DNA of 64,000 nucleotides, taken from Nitzschia sp. pyKryTriq1. Its lineage: Eukaryota; Bacillariophyta; Bacillariophyceae; Bacillariales; Bacillariaceae. A model generated the notes under the pieces. It was not told the DNA's origin. It made no database searches and saw only the letters and a program-made list of their open reading frames with translations. Shown piece after piece: positions 51,329 to 62,803 of the stretch. The translations under genes were made by a program, and so were the position numbers. The DNA lies in the NCBI GenBank assembly GCA_956465555.1, contig OY101115.1, positions 682,001-746,000 of the forward strand, in the 5' to 3' direction. Numbering within the stretch: position 1 is the stretch's first letter; every line of letters begins with the position of its first letter.

Positions 51329-51482
51329 TAAGCATTTTTCCTTCGGTTGCTCCTCCCGGAGAAGTGTGTTTGGCTGTGCTACAATTGTTGGGTGGGATGC
51401 GGGGAGACGAGTATTGCTGCAACCAATGGTTATTCTAGTATTTTACTAGCCTTCGGTGAGCAATATGCAATATTCCAACACA

Positions 51483-53861
51483 TTAAGAGTAGAAAACGGG
51501 AACAGAACTCGTTCCAAGAGCATTCGAAAAGGTCCAGTCCTTCTTTTGCAAGTTGCGGTGTGCAGTAGTGTATCGGTCAAACACATATCGCTCTCGAAGT
51601 AATGTCAGCTCGAGATTCTCGGGGGTGTATTCTTTGTCGTCGGCGATGGGTGGTAGTGCTGTCATTACCATTCGTTTGATCACGGTTGAAAGCGTGTGTG
51701 GATTGTACCCGGCATCTTGAAGATAGTCTCCAATCCACTGTCCAAGGTCAGTGGTGGCCTCGTCCATCGTCTCTTTGTTGCCATAGAGTGAGTAATTGAG
51801 CATCTGGCATAACTCTTCTTTAGTTTTCTCCTGGTCAAGGTCATTGACAGCCGCAAGAATTAGGTCCGTCACATCCATTCGTTGGGCAAAAATCTCATCG
51901 GCGTTGTGAAAAAGCTTATCCAGACCCTCCTCCTCGTCCTCACTGTAAGGCTTTACTCTGGGAATAATCACTCCCTTGCCATTTTTCACTCTTTCACAAT
52001 TGACGAGAAACAAGCCTTCTTGATCCACCAGGTCTCCCGCCAAGGCCCTTTCGACAAAGTCGGGATCTTCCTGAGACAATACTCGTCTCGACGAAGGAGG
52101 CAGCGGCTTGACCCGCCCAAAACGGGAGTCGCAGGTCAGTGGTGCGTTTATGGCTGCTGCCAGCACCGAAATACCGATTCCAACGCTGATTGCAAGGTTG
52201 GTATCGGTGTTATCGGCGAGCAAGCCAAACAGCCAAGGGGCAATGGCCATTCCAAAGTTCATTGCGGCGTTATTCAACCCTTGCACGTATCCAATCTAGA
52301 GAGTGGTCCCAAAATGGTCATTTTGTGTGAGCGGTCAACTTTCATACAAGTTGCCAATGGAAGACTGGGATACTTCGTACCTTGTCAATTGGAGCAATCA
52401 CGTCCAACATAGGACCCGTAGTCAACTGTGAAAACACAGTGAAAGGAAAGCCGGCATACATGACAAAGACAAAGAGACCAAACATTGCACTGGTCGCTGG
52501 CTGCACATTATAGGTAATGACAACATTCAAACAGACATTGTAGTGAGAACCTTGCTGGATGGAAGGAACCCACCGTTGCATTATATCACGCCAACACAAC
52601 ATGTCCGATCATCACGTACCCCATTTCCAATGAGAAGCAAAGCAAGCGTCACGAGTGCGGTAATCATATTTCCCATGACGCAAGTACCCGCCACGCCAAA
52701 TTTTCGAAAGGCATAGGGAGTCATCATGGTGGATGGAACCACCATTGCCGCCACCATAACTGATATCCACTGATACCCTGTGATAGACATGATAGGGTCT
52801 TCTGGGGGATCGGCCTCGGTGAACCTGAATAGATACTGTTCAATAGCCAAGGGCGAAAGGCACAAAGGAAAAAGCCCAGTGGATCCAAAATTGTCTGCAA
52901 CGGCACCTGCGACGATGTTGAACAGGGCCTTGTTGTCGATAGTTTCTGGTCGAGCAAGCACTTCTTCCTCTTCGCCTTTGTGTCTATCAGCGACGGCTTT
53001 TGCCAAAACTGGATCTCCCGCTTCCACCATGTACCAGCTTGTTCCAACAGCCGCCAACGCCAAAATCGCAGCCCCGACCCACAACGAAGCGAACAAACCA
53101 GATTCAAACATTAAAATGGCAATGATACCCCCACCAGAGTTTCCCAGTACGAAATAACTGACGAGAATACCCAACTCTCTCTCCTTGTCGCTTTTGGTCG
53201 TAAAAATATCTCCAATGTATGCCATGGCAACCGGAAGATTTCCCAGAAAGAAGCCGAAAACGAAATTTGAAATACAAAAGCCCCAAAATGTGCTTCTCGT
53301 GAAATACTTGACAATACTCCCTACCACAGATACCCATGCCAGCACCAGGAGCACCCTTTTCCTTCCCACACGATCGGATATCTGTCCCAGAAATATCGAA
53401 GAAATGGCGACACCCAGCAGACTGCACAATGGCAGAAAGTAGGTTGCCGAATTAAAGTCGAATGGCTCTGTCGATGGAAACGAATCTGGATGGGCGCCCG
53501 GGGATACCATGATTGGGAAGTTTGGATTCAGCATTTTCGTGTTAATGGCCGCACACATGGTGGTAAAGCGAACGGATTGGATACTATTTCGCAAGACATT
53601 TTCTTCCGTGACCAAGCGATAACGACTAGGCAATGTGGCGTTTCTGTAGCGCATCTTGAGCCATTGGTAGACGGTTGTACCGTCAAAGGAACTACTGGTG
53701 CGTTCTTTCGAGGGCACGGCCGCATCATCACCATTGTCATTATTACCTGTAGTATTTAGAAGCAGGCCGTCACCGCCACTCTCTGGGTCAGACGTCGTCG
53801 TCTTTTCTAGAAGAACTTCCACTTCATCATTTTTGTCGCTGATCGGTTTGGCATCCACCAT
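51483..53861 (-). CDS. Major facilitator superfamily transporter with long cytosolic tail
   Basis: Three exons: 52620-53861, 52381-52554 and 51483-52295. Introns have GTACGT/GTACGA donors and CCAG/CTAG acceptors and join in phase 0, giving 742 residues. The acidic N-tail (about 85 residues) leads to a first span region, then the MFS loop motif GQISDRVGRKRVLL between the second and third helices. Further spans include FWGFCISNFVFGFFLGNLPVAM and LWVGAAILALAAVGTSW. The second exon adds SAMFGLFVFVMYAGFPFTVFSQ; the third adds the last spans (MAIAPWLFGLLAD; ISVGIGISVLAAAI) and a cytosolic tail of about 190 residues. Substrate is not evident; tail length is unusual for an MFS carrier. A protein near the multidrug or tetracycline class is possible. 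Confidence 0.85.
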
Positions 53862-54241
53862 GATGGTGCCTGTACTCGTACGGGTATTTTAAAATACCCT
53901 GTAGTTGATCTTCCGATTACTGTATCTTCAAATGTGATGTATTCTACGACCAGCATTATCATCAAGCATCACTTCATCGTCTTCGATACTTGCACATATC
54001 AGTGAAACACACCGATAGGAACCAGTACGGTACCTCAACGGTGTTATTATTGGCGGATGAGAACCTTTTTACGAGTTCCAATCTTACCCGACCCGATGAT
54101 GCAATGCTCTGGTAAGAATTTTCACGTAGAAAACTCGTATATACATTGATGGAGCTCTTGTCGTTTCGCTATGTACAGGTAGATGTGTCGCAACGACAGA
54201 CCGACGGACCGACGGACCGACCGACACTGGATGCTGGATGC
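53862..54241. other. Upstream region of the MFS gene, up to the copia insertion
   Basis: GTACTCGTACGGG lies directly before the start (53872-53884) and ACCAGTACGGTACC at 54021-54034. A GACCGACG repeat occupies about 54198-54229, and a related GACCGACGGAACGACGG stretch lies beyond the element at 56090-56107. Confidence 0.5.
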
Positions 54242-54461
54242 TGTGAGAATATAATATGATCTCCGAGAATGACGTGACGCGCATGACGCGCACTGAATGG
54301 AGAAGATCTTGTATAAACATCTCGAGGCGGTCTATGAAGACACTTCGACCTCCGGAATGACCCTCTGCGAGAAGCGAGAAGAATCAAGCAATACAGAATG
54401 TATATTAATAGATGTCACAATTAATTCGTAGCTCATCCTTAAAAAGCAATATCAATTCACA
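54242..54461 (+). repeat. 5' LTR of the second young copia element
   Basis: 220 bp, repeated at 55858-56074. Confidence 0.92.
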
Positions 54462-55857
54462 CGCTTCCTCTGCGCTTACAGAGCATTAGAACAAGATGTC
54501 GAGGAGAGGAGGGGGTACCGAAGGAAATAATCTACTGGATGCACAGCAATTGGCACAGATCGTCAATGCGATCCAGCCATTGATCAATCCTCAGCAATTG
54601 CCGCAACCACCGGCACAATTCTCCTTGACACCTTATGGTCGAGTACTGGACCCATTGAGCAAAAGAGATGGGGACCTGTACTCACAAGCCATCAAAAAGT
54701 TTGAGCCACAGTTCGATGGACAACTAATCCACCTGCAGTCGTTCGTGGACAAGGTAAAACAGCGAGCGGCCCACTTGCAATGCAGTGGAATTTATGACCT
54801 GACCATGGGACAAATGACCATGAACCTATTCGAAAGGTACACTACCATCTCACAGTCAGACATGACAGCGGCTGCGGTCCTGAGATGGGCGCAACCAACG
54901 TGGGCAAAACAAGCGAGCTACATAATGGGAGTAGTGATCATGGAATCTTTGGATGACTCGTTCCGCACAAGAGTCATTGACAAAAAGAGTGAATACCTAA
55001 TCACAGACGAGAATGAGCAGAAGACCGATGGACCACTACTGATGAAGACGATCTACGGCTTGGTTTCTCCGGAAACTACGTACACTTCTCTTGCGCTCTT
55101 TCAAGAAATAGCGGCATTATCGCCCATGGATCATGGAAATGACCTGATCAAACTGCACCATGCTTTCCGCCTGCTAGTGCAACGAATCCACGCAAGCAGT
55201 ACCGGGTCGCAAGCCATGCCTGAAGAATTACAGAGGTTCTATTTGATGCAAGCCTACGAGAAGGTCCGGTGCGACGCTTTCCGAGACTTTATTAAACAGC
55301 GGTTTCCAGGTATATGCAGACGCGGATTTCAGTGGAGGTTTCGACAAGTCAAACCCTGAAGATCCATCGACGGCAAAATCGAGGTCAGCGTACAGTGTGA
55401 TGTACAACGGATGCCTGATATGCGCTTACTCGAAACTGCAAACCGAGATCGCATTGAGTACAACGGAGGCTGAATACGTGTGCCTTTCTCAATCACTGCG
55501 CACAGTGATAGTCCTGATACGCTTCTTTAAGGAATTATCGAAAAGAATCAAGGCTTTCAAGTACACGAAACCAAATTTTCATTGCAAGGCCTTTGAGGAC
55601 AACAACGGAGCATTGGCGCTGGCACAGGCACCGAGCATGAAGCCGAGAACTAAACACATCAACCTGAAGTATCATCATTTCAAGTCTGCGGTCAAAAGGG
55701 GACTAATAACTCTCGAAAAGATCGCTACGGAGGAGCAAATAGCGGACATCGGAACGAAACCATTGAACCGAAAGGCGTTCGAGTATTTGCGTAAAAAGTT
55801 GATGGGGTGGTAAGGTCAAAGAAAATGTAACGATAGCCGCCTCTCTCTGAGAGGGAG

Positions 55858-56074
55858 TGTGAGAATATATGATCTCCGAGAATGACGTGACGCGCATGAC
55901 GCGCACTGAATGGAGAAGATCTTGTATAAACATCTCGAGGCGGTCTATGAAGACACTTCGACCTCCGGAATGACCCTCTGCGAGAAGCGAGAAGAATCAA
56001 GCAATACAGAATGTATATTAATAGATGTCACAATTAATTCGTAGCTCATCCTTAAAAAGCAATATCAATTCACA
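55858..56074 (+). repeat. 3' LTR of the second young copia element
   Basis: 217 bp, repeated at 54242-54461. Confidence 0.92.
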
Positions 56075-56453
56075 GATGCTGGATGGACCGACGGAACGAC
56101 GGAACGCATCTTGCTAGCACTACTTTGGAACTTGCAGAAGCACGAGGCGTCTCCCAATTCCCGAAGAATTCCTCCACACCCAACGAAAATTCAAAAGATG
56201 CTTCTTTGATGACACGGCATCGGCCACGCAAACAACACATGGGATGCTATTTTTTGACGCCGACAGACCCATCTGCCGGATGTTGACAATGCTGCAAGCG
56301 CGCAAGGACATAACAACCTGCTACTCGGAGTAGACAACAACAACAACACCAGCCCACATCTCCTCCTCACTCGTCGCTTCATTCATTCATTTTTTGGTCC
56401 TGACCTGAATGAAGCAGCAACGCACAAACAAGTAGTAGCACATCCAGAACACT
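56075..56453. other. Upstream region of the nodulin-like MFS gene
   Basis: Begins with the GATGC duplication. Contains CAACAACAACAAC (56336-56348). No gene seen; no GTAC array. Confidence 0.4.
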
Positions 56454-58037
56454 ATGGGAAGAGGTGGTGAAGCACAGCCACTGATGGAATCTTCTAGTAC
56501 TTCAGCATCGGAAAACTATGGCGGAACCGGCACCAGCAAAGGTCCCCTAACGCTTGACTCTGGTAGCGCCGCTGCCGGCGAAGAAATAATAGAACCCCGA
56601 CCCGACGACACGCCCGACGAGCCGGCGCCTCAAAGGCCGACGACGACAAATGTTTGGGTGACTTTGGTAGTTGCCCTATCGGTGGGTCTCGTGGCAGGAA
56701 GTTTATATGGATTCGGTAGATATTCCAGAGACCTCCGAGACACCATGGGAATATCACAAATGACAGTGCAGCGCTTTGGCATTTTACTGGACACTGGAAA
56801 TTACATCGGTCACCCACTGACCGGCTGGATATATGATCGTTTTGGTCCCCGAAAGTCTTGCCTCGCTGCTGCCTTGATTGTCTTTTCCTCCTATGGATCC
56901 ATCCACCTCGGTCTTTCATCCGCACCAATTTGGATGATGGATCTGGGATTCTTTGGTGTCGGCTTTGGCAGTGGCTTGGGATATATCGCGGGCCTCGGCT
57001 CGACCACCAATGCCTTTGTGGGGACACCTCATCTGGGGCGTGCTGTGGGCATGGTGGCTGCCGGATACGGCTTCTCTTCCACAATAGTGGGAATCACCTA
57101 CCACCATACAGGGCTGACCTATTTTTTCCTCCTCTGGGCCATTCTAGTCGCCGTCATGAATCTGGTCGGCGCATTTACTTTCTCACCTGCGGAGGAGCAA
57201 GAAGCCGAACTGACGAGTCGTCGACGCGAGCCAGAAGCCTCGGAGGAAGGACCAAGGAGTGATCTTGAGGAGAACCTCTTGAGTCAAGAAGAGACTTGTG
57301 ACGATTCCATCGCTTCCGCAGACGACTCCTCGGAAGCTACAATTGCTAGTGGAGGCGAATGGAATTCATGGAGACGACTGGATTTCTGGTTGCTGTTTGG
57401 ATCCTTTGCCTTCATTACAGGATCTGGTCTGATGATTATTAACAACATTTCTACCATGGTGCAAAGCATCGGGGGAGATGACTCGTTAGCAGGATACTTG
57501 GTTGTGGGACTCTCAATCTGCAATGTCTTTGGTCGAATATTGATGGGATCATTGGCGGATCACCCGAAACTGCACAAACTGGACCTCTACCGATATGCCT
57601 CTCTGTTAATGGCGCTCGCTCTCATCATCAGTGCGGTCGGTCGAACTTCCGCTGTTTGTCTGGCAACGACAGTGGCATTCGCGGCTATTTCGTATGGGGG
57701 ATCCTGGGTACTGATTATTGGAATTCTTGCCGACTTTTATGGCAAGGATGACTTTGGTAAAGACTATGGATTGATTGCCATGGGGCCTGCGATCTCGGGA
57801 ATGATTTTCAATTCCCTCAGCGCCAAGTTGTATGAAGGCCATGCCGACGAAACTTCTGGAGTTTGTATCGGTGCGGTGTGTTATCGTGACGCCTTTTTTG
57901 TGACTGCGGCTTCCGCTACGATTGGATACCTTATCTTGCTGTTGCTGCTGCCGGCGAGACCCCACACTCGTCAAGAGGAGGAGGAGGATTCCATCCGATA
58001 CTCCGAAGTGATACAAGACGTCAATGTCGTTGAATGA
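56454..58037 (+). CDS. Nodulin-like major facilitator transporter
   Basis: 527 residues, intronless. A polar N-tail of about 65 residues precedes twelve predicted spans. The first half contains NVWVTLVVALSVGLVAGSLYGFGRYSRDLRD, the GWIYDRFGPRKSCL loop motif (MFS motif A form) and SGLGYIAGLGSTTNAF. A long acidic loop (about residues 250-305) separates the halves. The second half has NNISTMVQSIGG, GRILMGSLADHPKL and GGSWVLIIGILADFYG, a pattern shared with the plant nodulin-like/NFD4 and yeast Mch1 group. The tail is acidic. These are thought to carry organic acids or other small molecules; substrate here is unknown. It is not closely similar to the MFS gene at 51483. Confidence 0.88.
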   Translation: MGRGGEAQPLMESSSTSASENYGGTGTSKGPLTLDSGSAAAGEEIIEPRPDDTPDEPAPQRPTTTNVWVTLVVALSVGLVAGSLYGFGRYSRDLRDTMGISQMTVQRFGILLDTGNYIGHPLTGWIYDRFGPRKSCLAAALIVFSSYGSIHLGLSSAPIWMMDLGFFGVGFGSGLGYIAGLGSTTNAFVGTPHLGRAVGMVAAGYGFSSTIVGITYHHTGLTYFFLLWAILVAVMNLVGAFTFSPAEEQEAELTSRRREPEASEEGPRSDLEENLLSQEETCDDSIASADDSSEATIASGGEWNSWRRLDFWLLFGSFAFITGSGLMIINNISTMVQSIGGDDSLAGYLVVGLSICNVFGRILMGSLADHPKLHKLDLYRYASLLMALALIISAVGRTSAVCLATTVAFAAISYGGSWVLIIGILADFYGKDDFGKDYGLIAMGPAISGMIFNSLSAKLYEGHADETSGVCIGAVCYRDAFFVTAASATIGYLILLLLLPARPHTRQEEEEDSIRYSEVIQDVNVVE

Positions 58038-58176
58038 GCTGTGTGTGTTGGATATAGTGCCGGCACGGATAGCTTGCGAAATGGTAGTACGAGAGCAGCT
58101 ATCGCAAATTCGGAAAAATGAAACATCTTCTTAGCATACTACCTAGATCGCCTTCAGATACTATCAATTCACTCTA

Positions 58177-59303
58177 CTAGAGTTCTTCAGCGCTGCCATC
58201 GGGTACTTTAAAACGAGCCTGGGTCCTGTAAAGCTCTCGTTTTGTCGTACCATCATTGTCGTAAGGCATGGCGTGGTGCAGAGTTTGGGTATTATCCCAA
58301 ACTATCACGTCGCCGGCGTCCCATGCATGGAAATAGGTGAAGGATGGTGAAGTAGCATGCATTAGTACCATATCAAGCAGTGCACGACCTTGCTCGGGAG
58401 ATTCCAAACCATCCACAGCCATGTGGGGCGATCCGACGTAAAGCATCGGGCCGCCATCAAATGTGTGGTGATCTAGAATGGGATGTTCAGCATCGGGGAA
58501 CTTTGACAGGTCTTCCTCTGTACCCTTGGCGAAGTCAGCAATATCGCGGACAGAAACGCTGATGAATGCCTTGCTGGCGCGTTCCAAAAGAGGCTTGGAG
58601 AGCGTTGCCCGGGCAGCACGTAGATCAGCAAAACCAGTTTCACCTCCTTGTGGCGGCGTTTTTTGTGCATGTAAGACTGAGAATACATTGTGACTAGGCC
58701 TTGACCAGAATTGGCCATCCTGATGCCAATAGGCACCTAGCTTGGCAGAGGGACCTTTCTGCAATTCCAACCAGATTATCGTACACAGAGATGCACTAGT
58801 CAGAGATGATTCCGTCACTCATTCATGGTCAAATTGAGATCAAACACCGCTCAAGAACATACCCATGTGTCATTCGCCCAGAAGTTGGTTATGCGTTGGA
58901 TTGCTGGGTGGTATGGTTCAGGGTCTTTTCCTTCAAAACTAGGCGGCAAAACAATGACCTCGCCCAGTTTACTGGTGAATTCAACTTGCTGGCCTCGGGT
59001 AAGATTTTGAGCTTTTATGACCACAATACCATGCGCACGAACTGCGTCGAGAATTTCCATCGCCCCTTCCTCGTCCAGTTCTGTCAGATTACCGACGTTC
59101 ACAGTCGCCCCGAGACGTTCTGCGCCTCCGCATCGTAAGCAAGCCTCCCATCCTCGGCGATGCATCTCATATTTTTGCTTGGGCGGAGTAGCACCGTACC
59201 ATGGTGCAGGTAAGTTATCTTCTTCCATGTCTTGCTTATCGGCATGACAGGTTGCGGCGAAAAGACTGCCTAGCAACGCAACACAAAATGTGGCAAGTTT
59301 CAT
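58177..59303 (-). CDS. Secreted TauD/TfdA-type Fe(II)/2-oxoglutarate dioxygenase
   Basis: Two exons, 58863-59303 and 58177-58758, with a 104-nt phase-0 intron (GTATGT...GCAG); 340 residues. Joining gives NDTWKGPSAKLGAYWHQDGQFW, so the iron ligands His159 and Asp161 (HxD) come from the second exon. The distal His lies in TLHHAMPYDNDG, and the Arg-rich RELYRTQARF that binds 2-oxoglutarate follows. The N-terminus (MKLATFCVALLGSLFAATCHA) is a clear signal peptide without an aromatic residue after the cut, so it is a secretory rather than plastid protein. Bacterial TauD and TfdA oxidise taurine or 2,4-D in the cytosol; a secretory-pathway version is unusual. Substrate cannot be predicted. Confidence 0.9.
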
Positions 59304-60131
59304 TGTTGAATGGTTTCGTTTCCGTGGTTTTCAAATAGTAATATTTGAATATGTGAGAATGCAAATTGCTAAATCTGGCATCGGGCGTCGGGCAGGGTTG
59401 GACTCTCGTGAATTCCTTGGATTTCCTTCGAAGCTCCTCCTTGTTCCTTGGCAGCAGTTCTTGAAGACGAGAGAGTGAAGAGTGAAGCATCGTGCTTTTC
59501 TTGATAAGCCCTTTACTGAAAGTGTCCCAGGTACAGAATGTGCATGTACCGTATTGTACCTGTACTGTACCGTATGAGTACTTTTTTTTGAAGAAAAATA
59601 CGACGTAATGAGATGCAAATTTTAAAAAAAATCGCCACCTCTCAGTCTCGGAAATTCGATTTGCCTGAAGGCATTGTGAGTGGATCGAACGAGAAACGAG
59701 ACGTGATGGATGGGTTATTACCATATCATAACAGTACACGTGTACCGGTACCGTAAGAATACTGTGCCGTACCAAGTCCGCCCTCTAAAGCAACTCTCTA
59801 CTCTAGTAGTAGTAGTAGTAGTAGAAGTAGTAGAGAGACTACGTAAGTATCTACTACGAAATTACGAATATCAAGAAGAATGAATTGGTGCTTCCACCAA
59901 GGAGACCGCTTCCACCAGCAAGGGAGCCAGTCCATCAGAGATATCATGTTGGCTAGACTTTCCTACATTATATTATTTTCTGCGCAATGGGGAGAACATC
60001 ACAAAACAAATTTGCAGTATATTGAGCACCAGCATTCAGCTTTGGATGTAAATCATGTGATACTATCAGAAATTGGTTATGGTTTATGATAAGTATTTTC
60101 ACCCATCCAAAATCAATGTAGAATAAAAAGA
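59304..60131. other. Upstream region of the TauD gene with GTAC arrays and a trinucleotide run
   Basis: GTAC arrays at 59528-59581 and 59733-59775, and a (TAG)n run at about 59796-59832. A 69-codon plus frame at 59880 lacks support. Confidence 0.5.
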
Positions 60132-61001
60132 TCATAGCTTGTCAATAATCCATCTCTCGGTGCCTTTTGCTTGAGAACTGGAGTTTGAAGAACTACTAGT
60201 AGTAGTGCCTCGCAATGTCCTACCTCCGTTGTCAGTTTCCTCTTCTACCCACGGGGCGCAGTGATCCTCTGTGGTTCCGCACCATCCCCACTGAGAGCAG
60301 CACTCGTCCTCGTCCTCGCATATCTCATCGCCGATGTCTCCATTGCCGCAGGGTTTACCACGTGTGGTATTCCATGGCCAATACCCACAAGCATAGTAGG
60401 AGTACGCACATTTTCCCTCGGGCGAACAGCATTCAGTAGAGTTGGAACAAGTTTGATTTCCGAGAAAGCCATCACCACAGAATCGATTGGAATCCTCGAG
60501 ATCTTCGGGAGGTGTTTGTCCGTCGACGCAGTGTGCTTCCGAAAAACCACAGAAACCATATGGCGAACAACAAAGTCCATTCTCGCAAACTCCGTTGCCA
60601 CTTACTCCTTCACCACACCAAGTTGTATTACTATCTTTTGTTTTCACGCTGCCGTCGTCAGATTTTTTATTAGACACTGCGAATCCCACTCCAACACCGA
60701 TACCAACAACAATAATAGTCGCCAGTGCCAAACCCAAAAGAATTTTAGCGTTTCGATTTGGCGTCAGTCCCAGAGTACCATGAATTCCGAAAAACCGTTC
60801 CCACCAACCAACAACATGGGCGCTATTAGTGTATTTTTTCACTTGGCTAACTGGAGTAGGAGAGCTATTGCTGGATTGTGTTTCCCCGTTTTCTTCTTCC
60901 ACCATACCAGTATTAACTCGTGCTGTACTTGCAGCTGCGGAGCCGTCTTGCCCAGACGGAGGGCTTTCCTCCGAGGAGTTATCGGTGCTTGCAGGCGTCA
61001 T
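60132..61001 (-). CDS. Type II membrane protein with three hevein/CBM18-like domains
   Basis: 289 residues, single exon. A Ser-rich cytosolic N-part (about 90 residues) precedes one membrane span (ILLGLALATIIVVGIGVGVGFAV). Outside it are three Cys-rich domains of about 35-45 residues: CGEGVSGNGVCENGLCCSPYGFCG, CGDGFLGNQTCSNSTECCSPEGKC, and CGNGDIGDEICEDEDECCSQWGWCG, matching the CG...C...CCSxxGxCG pattern of hevein chitin-binding modules (CBM18). The third has SQWGWCG with the aromatic residues that hold GlcNAc; the second has EGKCA and may not bind sugar. A chitin- or cell-wall-linked surface role is inferred. The tail is Ser/Thr-rich. ACCGGTAC lies directly before the start. Confidence 0.85.
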   Translation of the reverse strand: MTPASTDNSSEESPPSGQDGSAAASTARVNTGMVEEENGETQSSNSSPTPVSQVKKYTNSAHVVGWWERFFGIHGTLGLTPNRNAKILLGLALATIIVVGIGVGVGFAVSNKKSDDGSVKTKDSNTTWCGEGVSGNGVCENGLCCSPYGFCGFSEAHCVDGQTPPEDLEDSNRFCGDGFLGNQTCSNSTECCSPEGKCAYSYYACGYWPWNTTRGKPCGNGDIGDEICEDEDECCSQWGWCGTTEDHCAPWVEEETDNGGRTLRGTTTSSSSNSSSQAKGTERWIIDKL

Positions 61002-62803
61002 TCTACCGGTACAAATATGGTCGTTTGCTTTAGGTCATCGATGGTCAAAATTGTCAATAGAAATAGAACAGACCTAGTACGAGTAACGTAACAATCAAAA
61101 GTGGTCGTAAATTCGAATACAGGCATCAACAACAAAAATAATAATATTGCCGAAGACGAAACGCCGCGTATTGCGTACCGGTATTGTACAAGTAGTATTA
61201 CGTGTACCTGTAGGCATCAAATCATGCATGTCGTACTAGCGTACTACTGTACCACCGAACGATAGATTGTAGCGTGTAGACGGACGCTATGTGGCACTAT
61301 TGAAGTCCTCGTACAGTATCGTAGTAAAAGCAAGGTGAAGAAGGTCAATGTTGCGATTAACGGGGAGCTACACAAATAATTATGGGTCATTGTCGCTGTG
61401 GCTTTGTTTTTTGAAGACCCCACCGAGCGAAATGCCCGTCAATTTCGCGCGATTTTTCGCTCATCCACCGGGGCAGGTGATGTTTGTACCACATCGTACG
61501 AACCGGTACAGTACGTCAGTTCAGATGGGAAGACGACTCATACGAACAATGGCTTCGCTTCGCTGTAAATATTATGTACGGTGGGACGATGGGGGCAATA
61601 TAGGACTAGTATATGCCCCCCCACCATTGGTGCCATAATTACCGCAGGTTGGGCACTGGTCACGACATCCTCGCAGAATAACGCTCGGATTGTCGTACCC
61701 AGATCGACGCGCGTGCGCATGGTAAAATATGTACTGCCTCTACGCTGTCCTGTGAATGTCACACCTCCACGAGCCGTTGAAATCTCCAAATTTTCACCCT
61801 CTAGTAAACCGACCGACCAAATTACCAAAGCTGGTAACGCTCAAGAAGTGACATTTTAATTCTTTATGTCATCCTTGAGAGAATAGTGATGGTGGTTTGT
61901 TGTTGAGTGTCCTGTGTGATTTGATATCTTATGATACTGGTAACCACGATGTCATCCGGTATGAGGTTTGCCCCTTCCATATTTTGGATGTCAGTAAGGT
62001 ACTAGTAGAAGATGTCGTTGAAGCAAATCTGACATGGCTCGTCTCGAGCCATCAGGTTGTTGAAAAAGCCAGCCTGAATGCGTGCCTTCCCTGTTCAGGA
62101 TGCCAATCATCAACCGCTTGACCCACTTGCATGGCTCAAGCCCAGATGCTGTCCGTGCGATATACCATACCACCAGCTTACTAAAATTGTGGAAAGAAAG
62201 GCGAGACAAAAAGGGATTCGATGAATGGATCGCTAGAGTGCGCGACGTGCGAACACCATGTACTAAAGTAGTCTCGATATATTGTATCTTGCGAAGAATC
62301 CCTTCCTTGTCTATCCCTCCGTCTTACCCATGAGATTCGCCTAGCCACGTCACAAGCCAACCGCGCGATGCGATGAGAATGATGATGACGCTTTTTTTCT
62401 TCTTTTCGCCGCGCCGCCGCCGCCGCGGCCGCCGAAGAAAATGAAGAATCTTTCCAAAAAATAGAATGAATCAAATAATGATGAGATTTCCGAATTCCAA
62501 GGATGACGACTCCCGACCACGGACCACGGCAAATAGTAGGCCCTACCGGTACCGGTACAGTACAAGCCAGTAAATACCGGTACAGTGCAAGTGGACCTCT
62601 ACCGCACTCGTAACAGGTACCTGGTACCGATACATGATTTCAGCGTCTTCGACAAAGCTACAATAGCCACAAGAACTATAAAGACACAACCATCACAATT
62701 CTTTTCAGACACGTAGCTTTCGCATCCTAGATTATTCTTCCAGCTGCCGTCAACCTGGAAGGACCCAATTTGTTTTTTGACATCGGACATAAAGGAAAAA
62801 AGA
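61002..62803. other. Long intergenic region with scattered GTAC arrays
   Basis: 1.8 kb without a supported gene. GTAC clusters at 61174-61254, 61485-61515 and 62543-62630, and a GCC/CGG run at about 62406-62432. A minus-strand frame at 61991-62209 (KWVKRLMIGILNREG, GWLFQQPDG) faintly recalls the tyrosine-recombinase-like frames of algal repeats, too weak to call. Confidence 0.4.
62543..62630. repeat. GTAC-hexamer array upstream of the RING-H2 gene
   Basis: CTACCGGTACCGGTACAG starts the run; ATACCGGTACAG and GGTACCTGGTACC follow. It ends about 175 bases before the start at 62804. Confidence 0.6.

Larger units (their letters stand above)
54242..56074 (+). mobile_element. Young, broken Ty1/copia LTR element
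   Basis: LTRs 54242-54461 (220 bp) and 55858-56074 (217 bp), TGTGAG...TTCACA, are identical by eye except for a 3-bp length difference. Perfect 5-bp duplication GATGC flanks it (54237-54241, 56075-56079). Parts: gag from about 54500, and the RNase H/C-terminal end of pol at about 55430-55810 (STTEAEYVCLSQSL; PRTKHINLKYHHFK; IADIGTKPLN). The purine-rich GAGAGGGAG precedes the 3' LTR. At 1.8 kb it lacks most of pol and is broken. A recent insertion, in the upstream region of the MFS gene. Confidence 0.92.

Noticed and set aside
61991-62209. Minus-strand frame faintly like a tyrosine-recombinase fragment
   Set aside because: No catalytic Arg-His-Arg-Tyr set can be identified; similarity is impressionistic.
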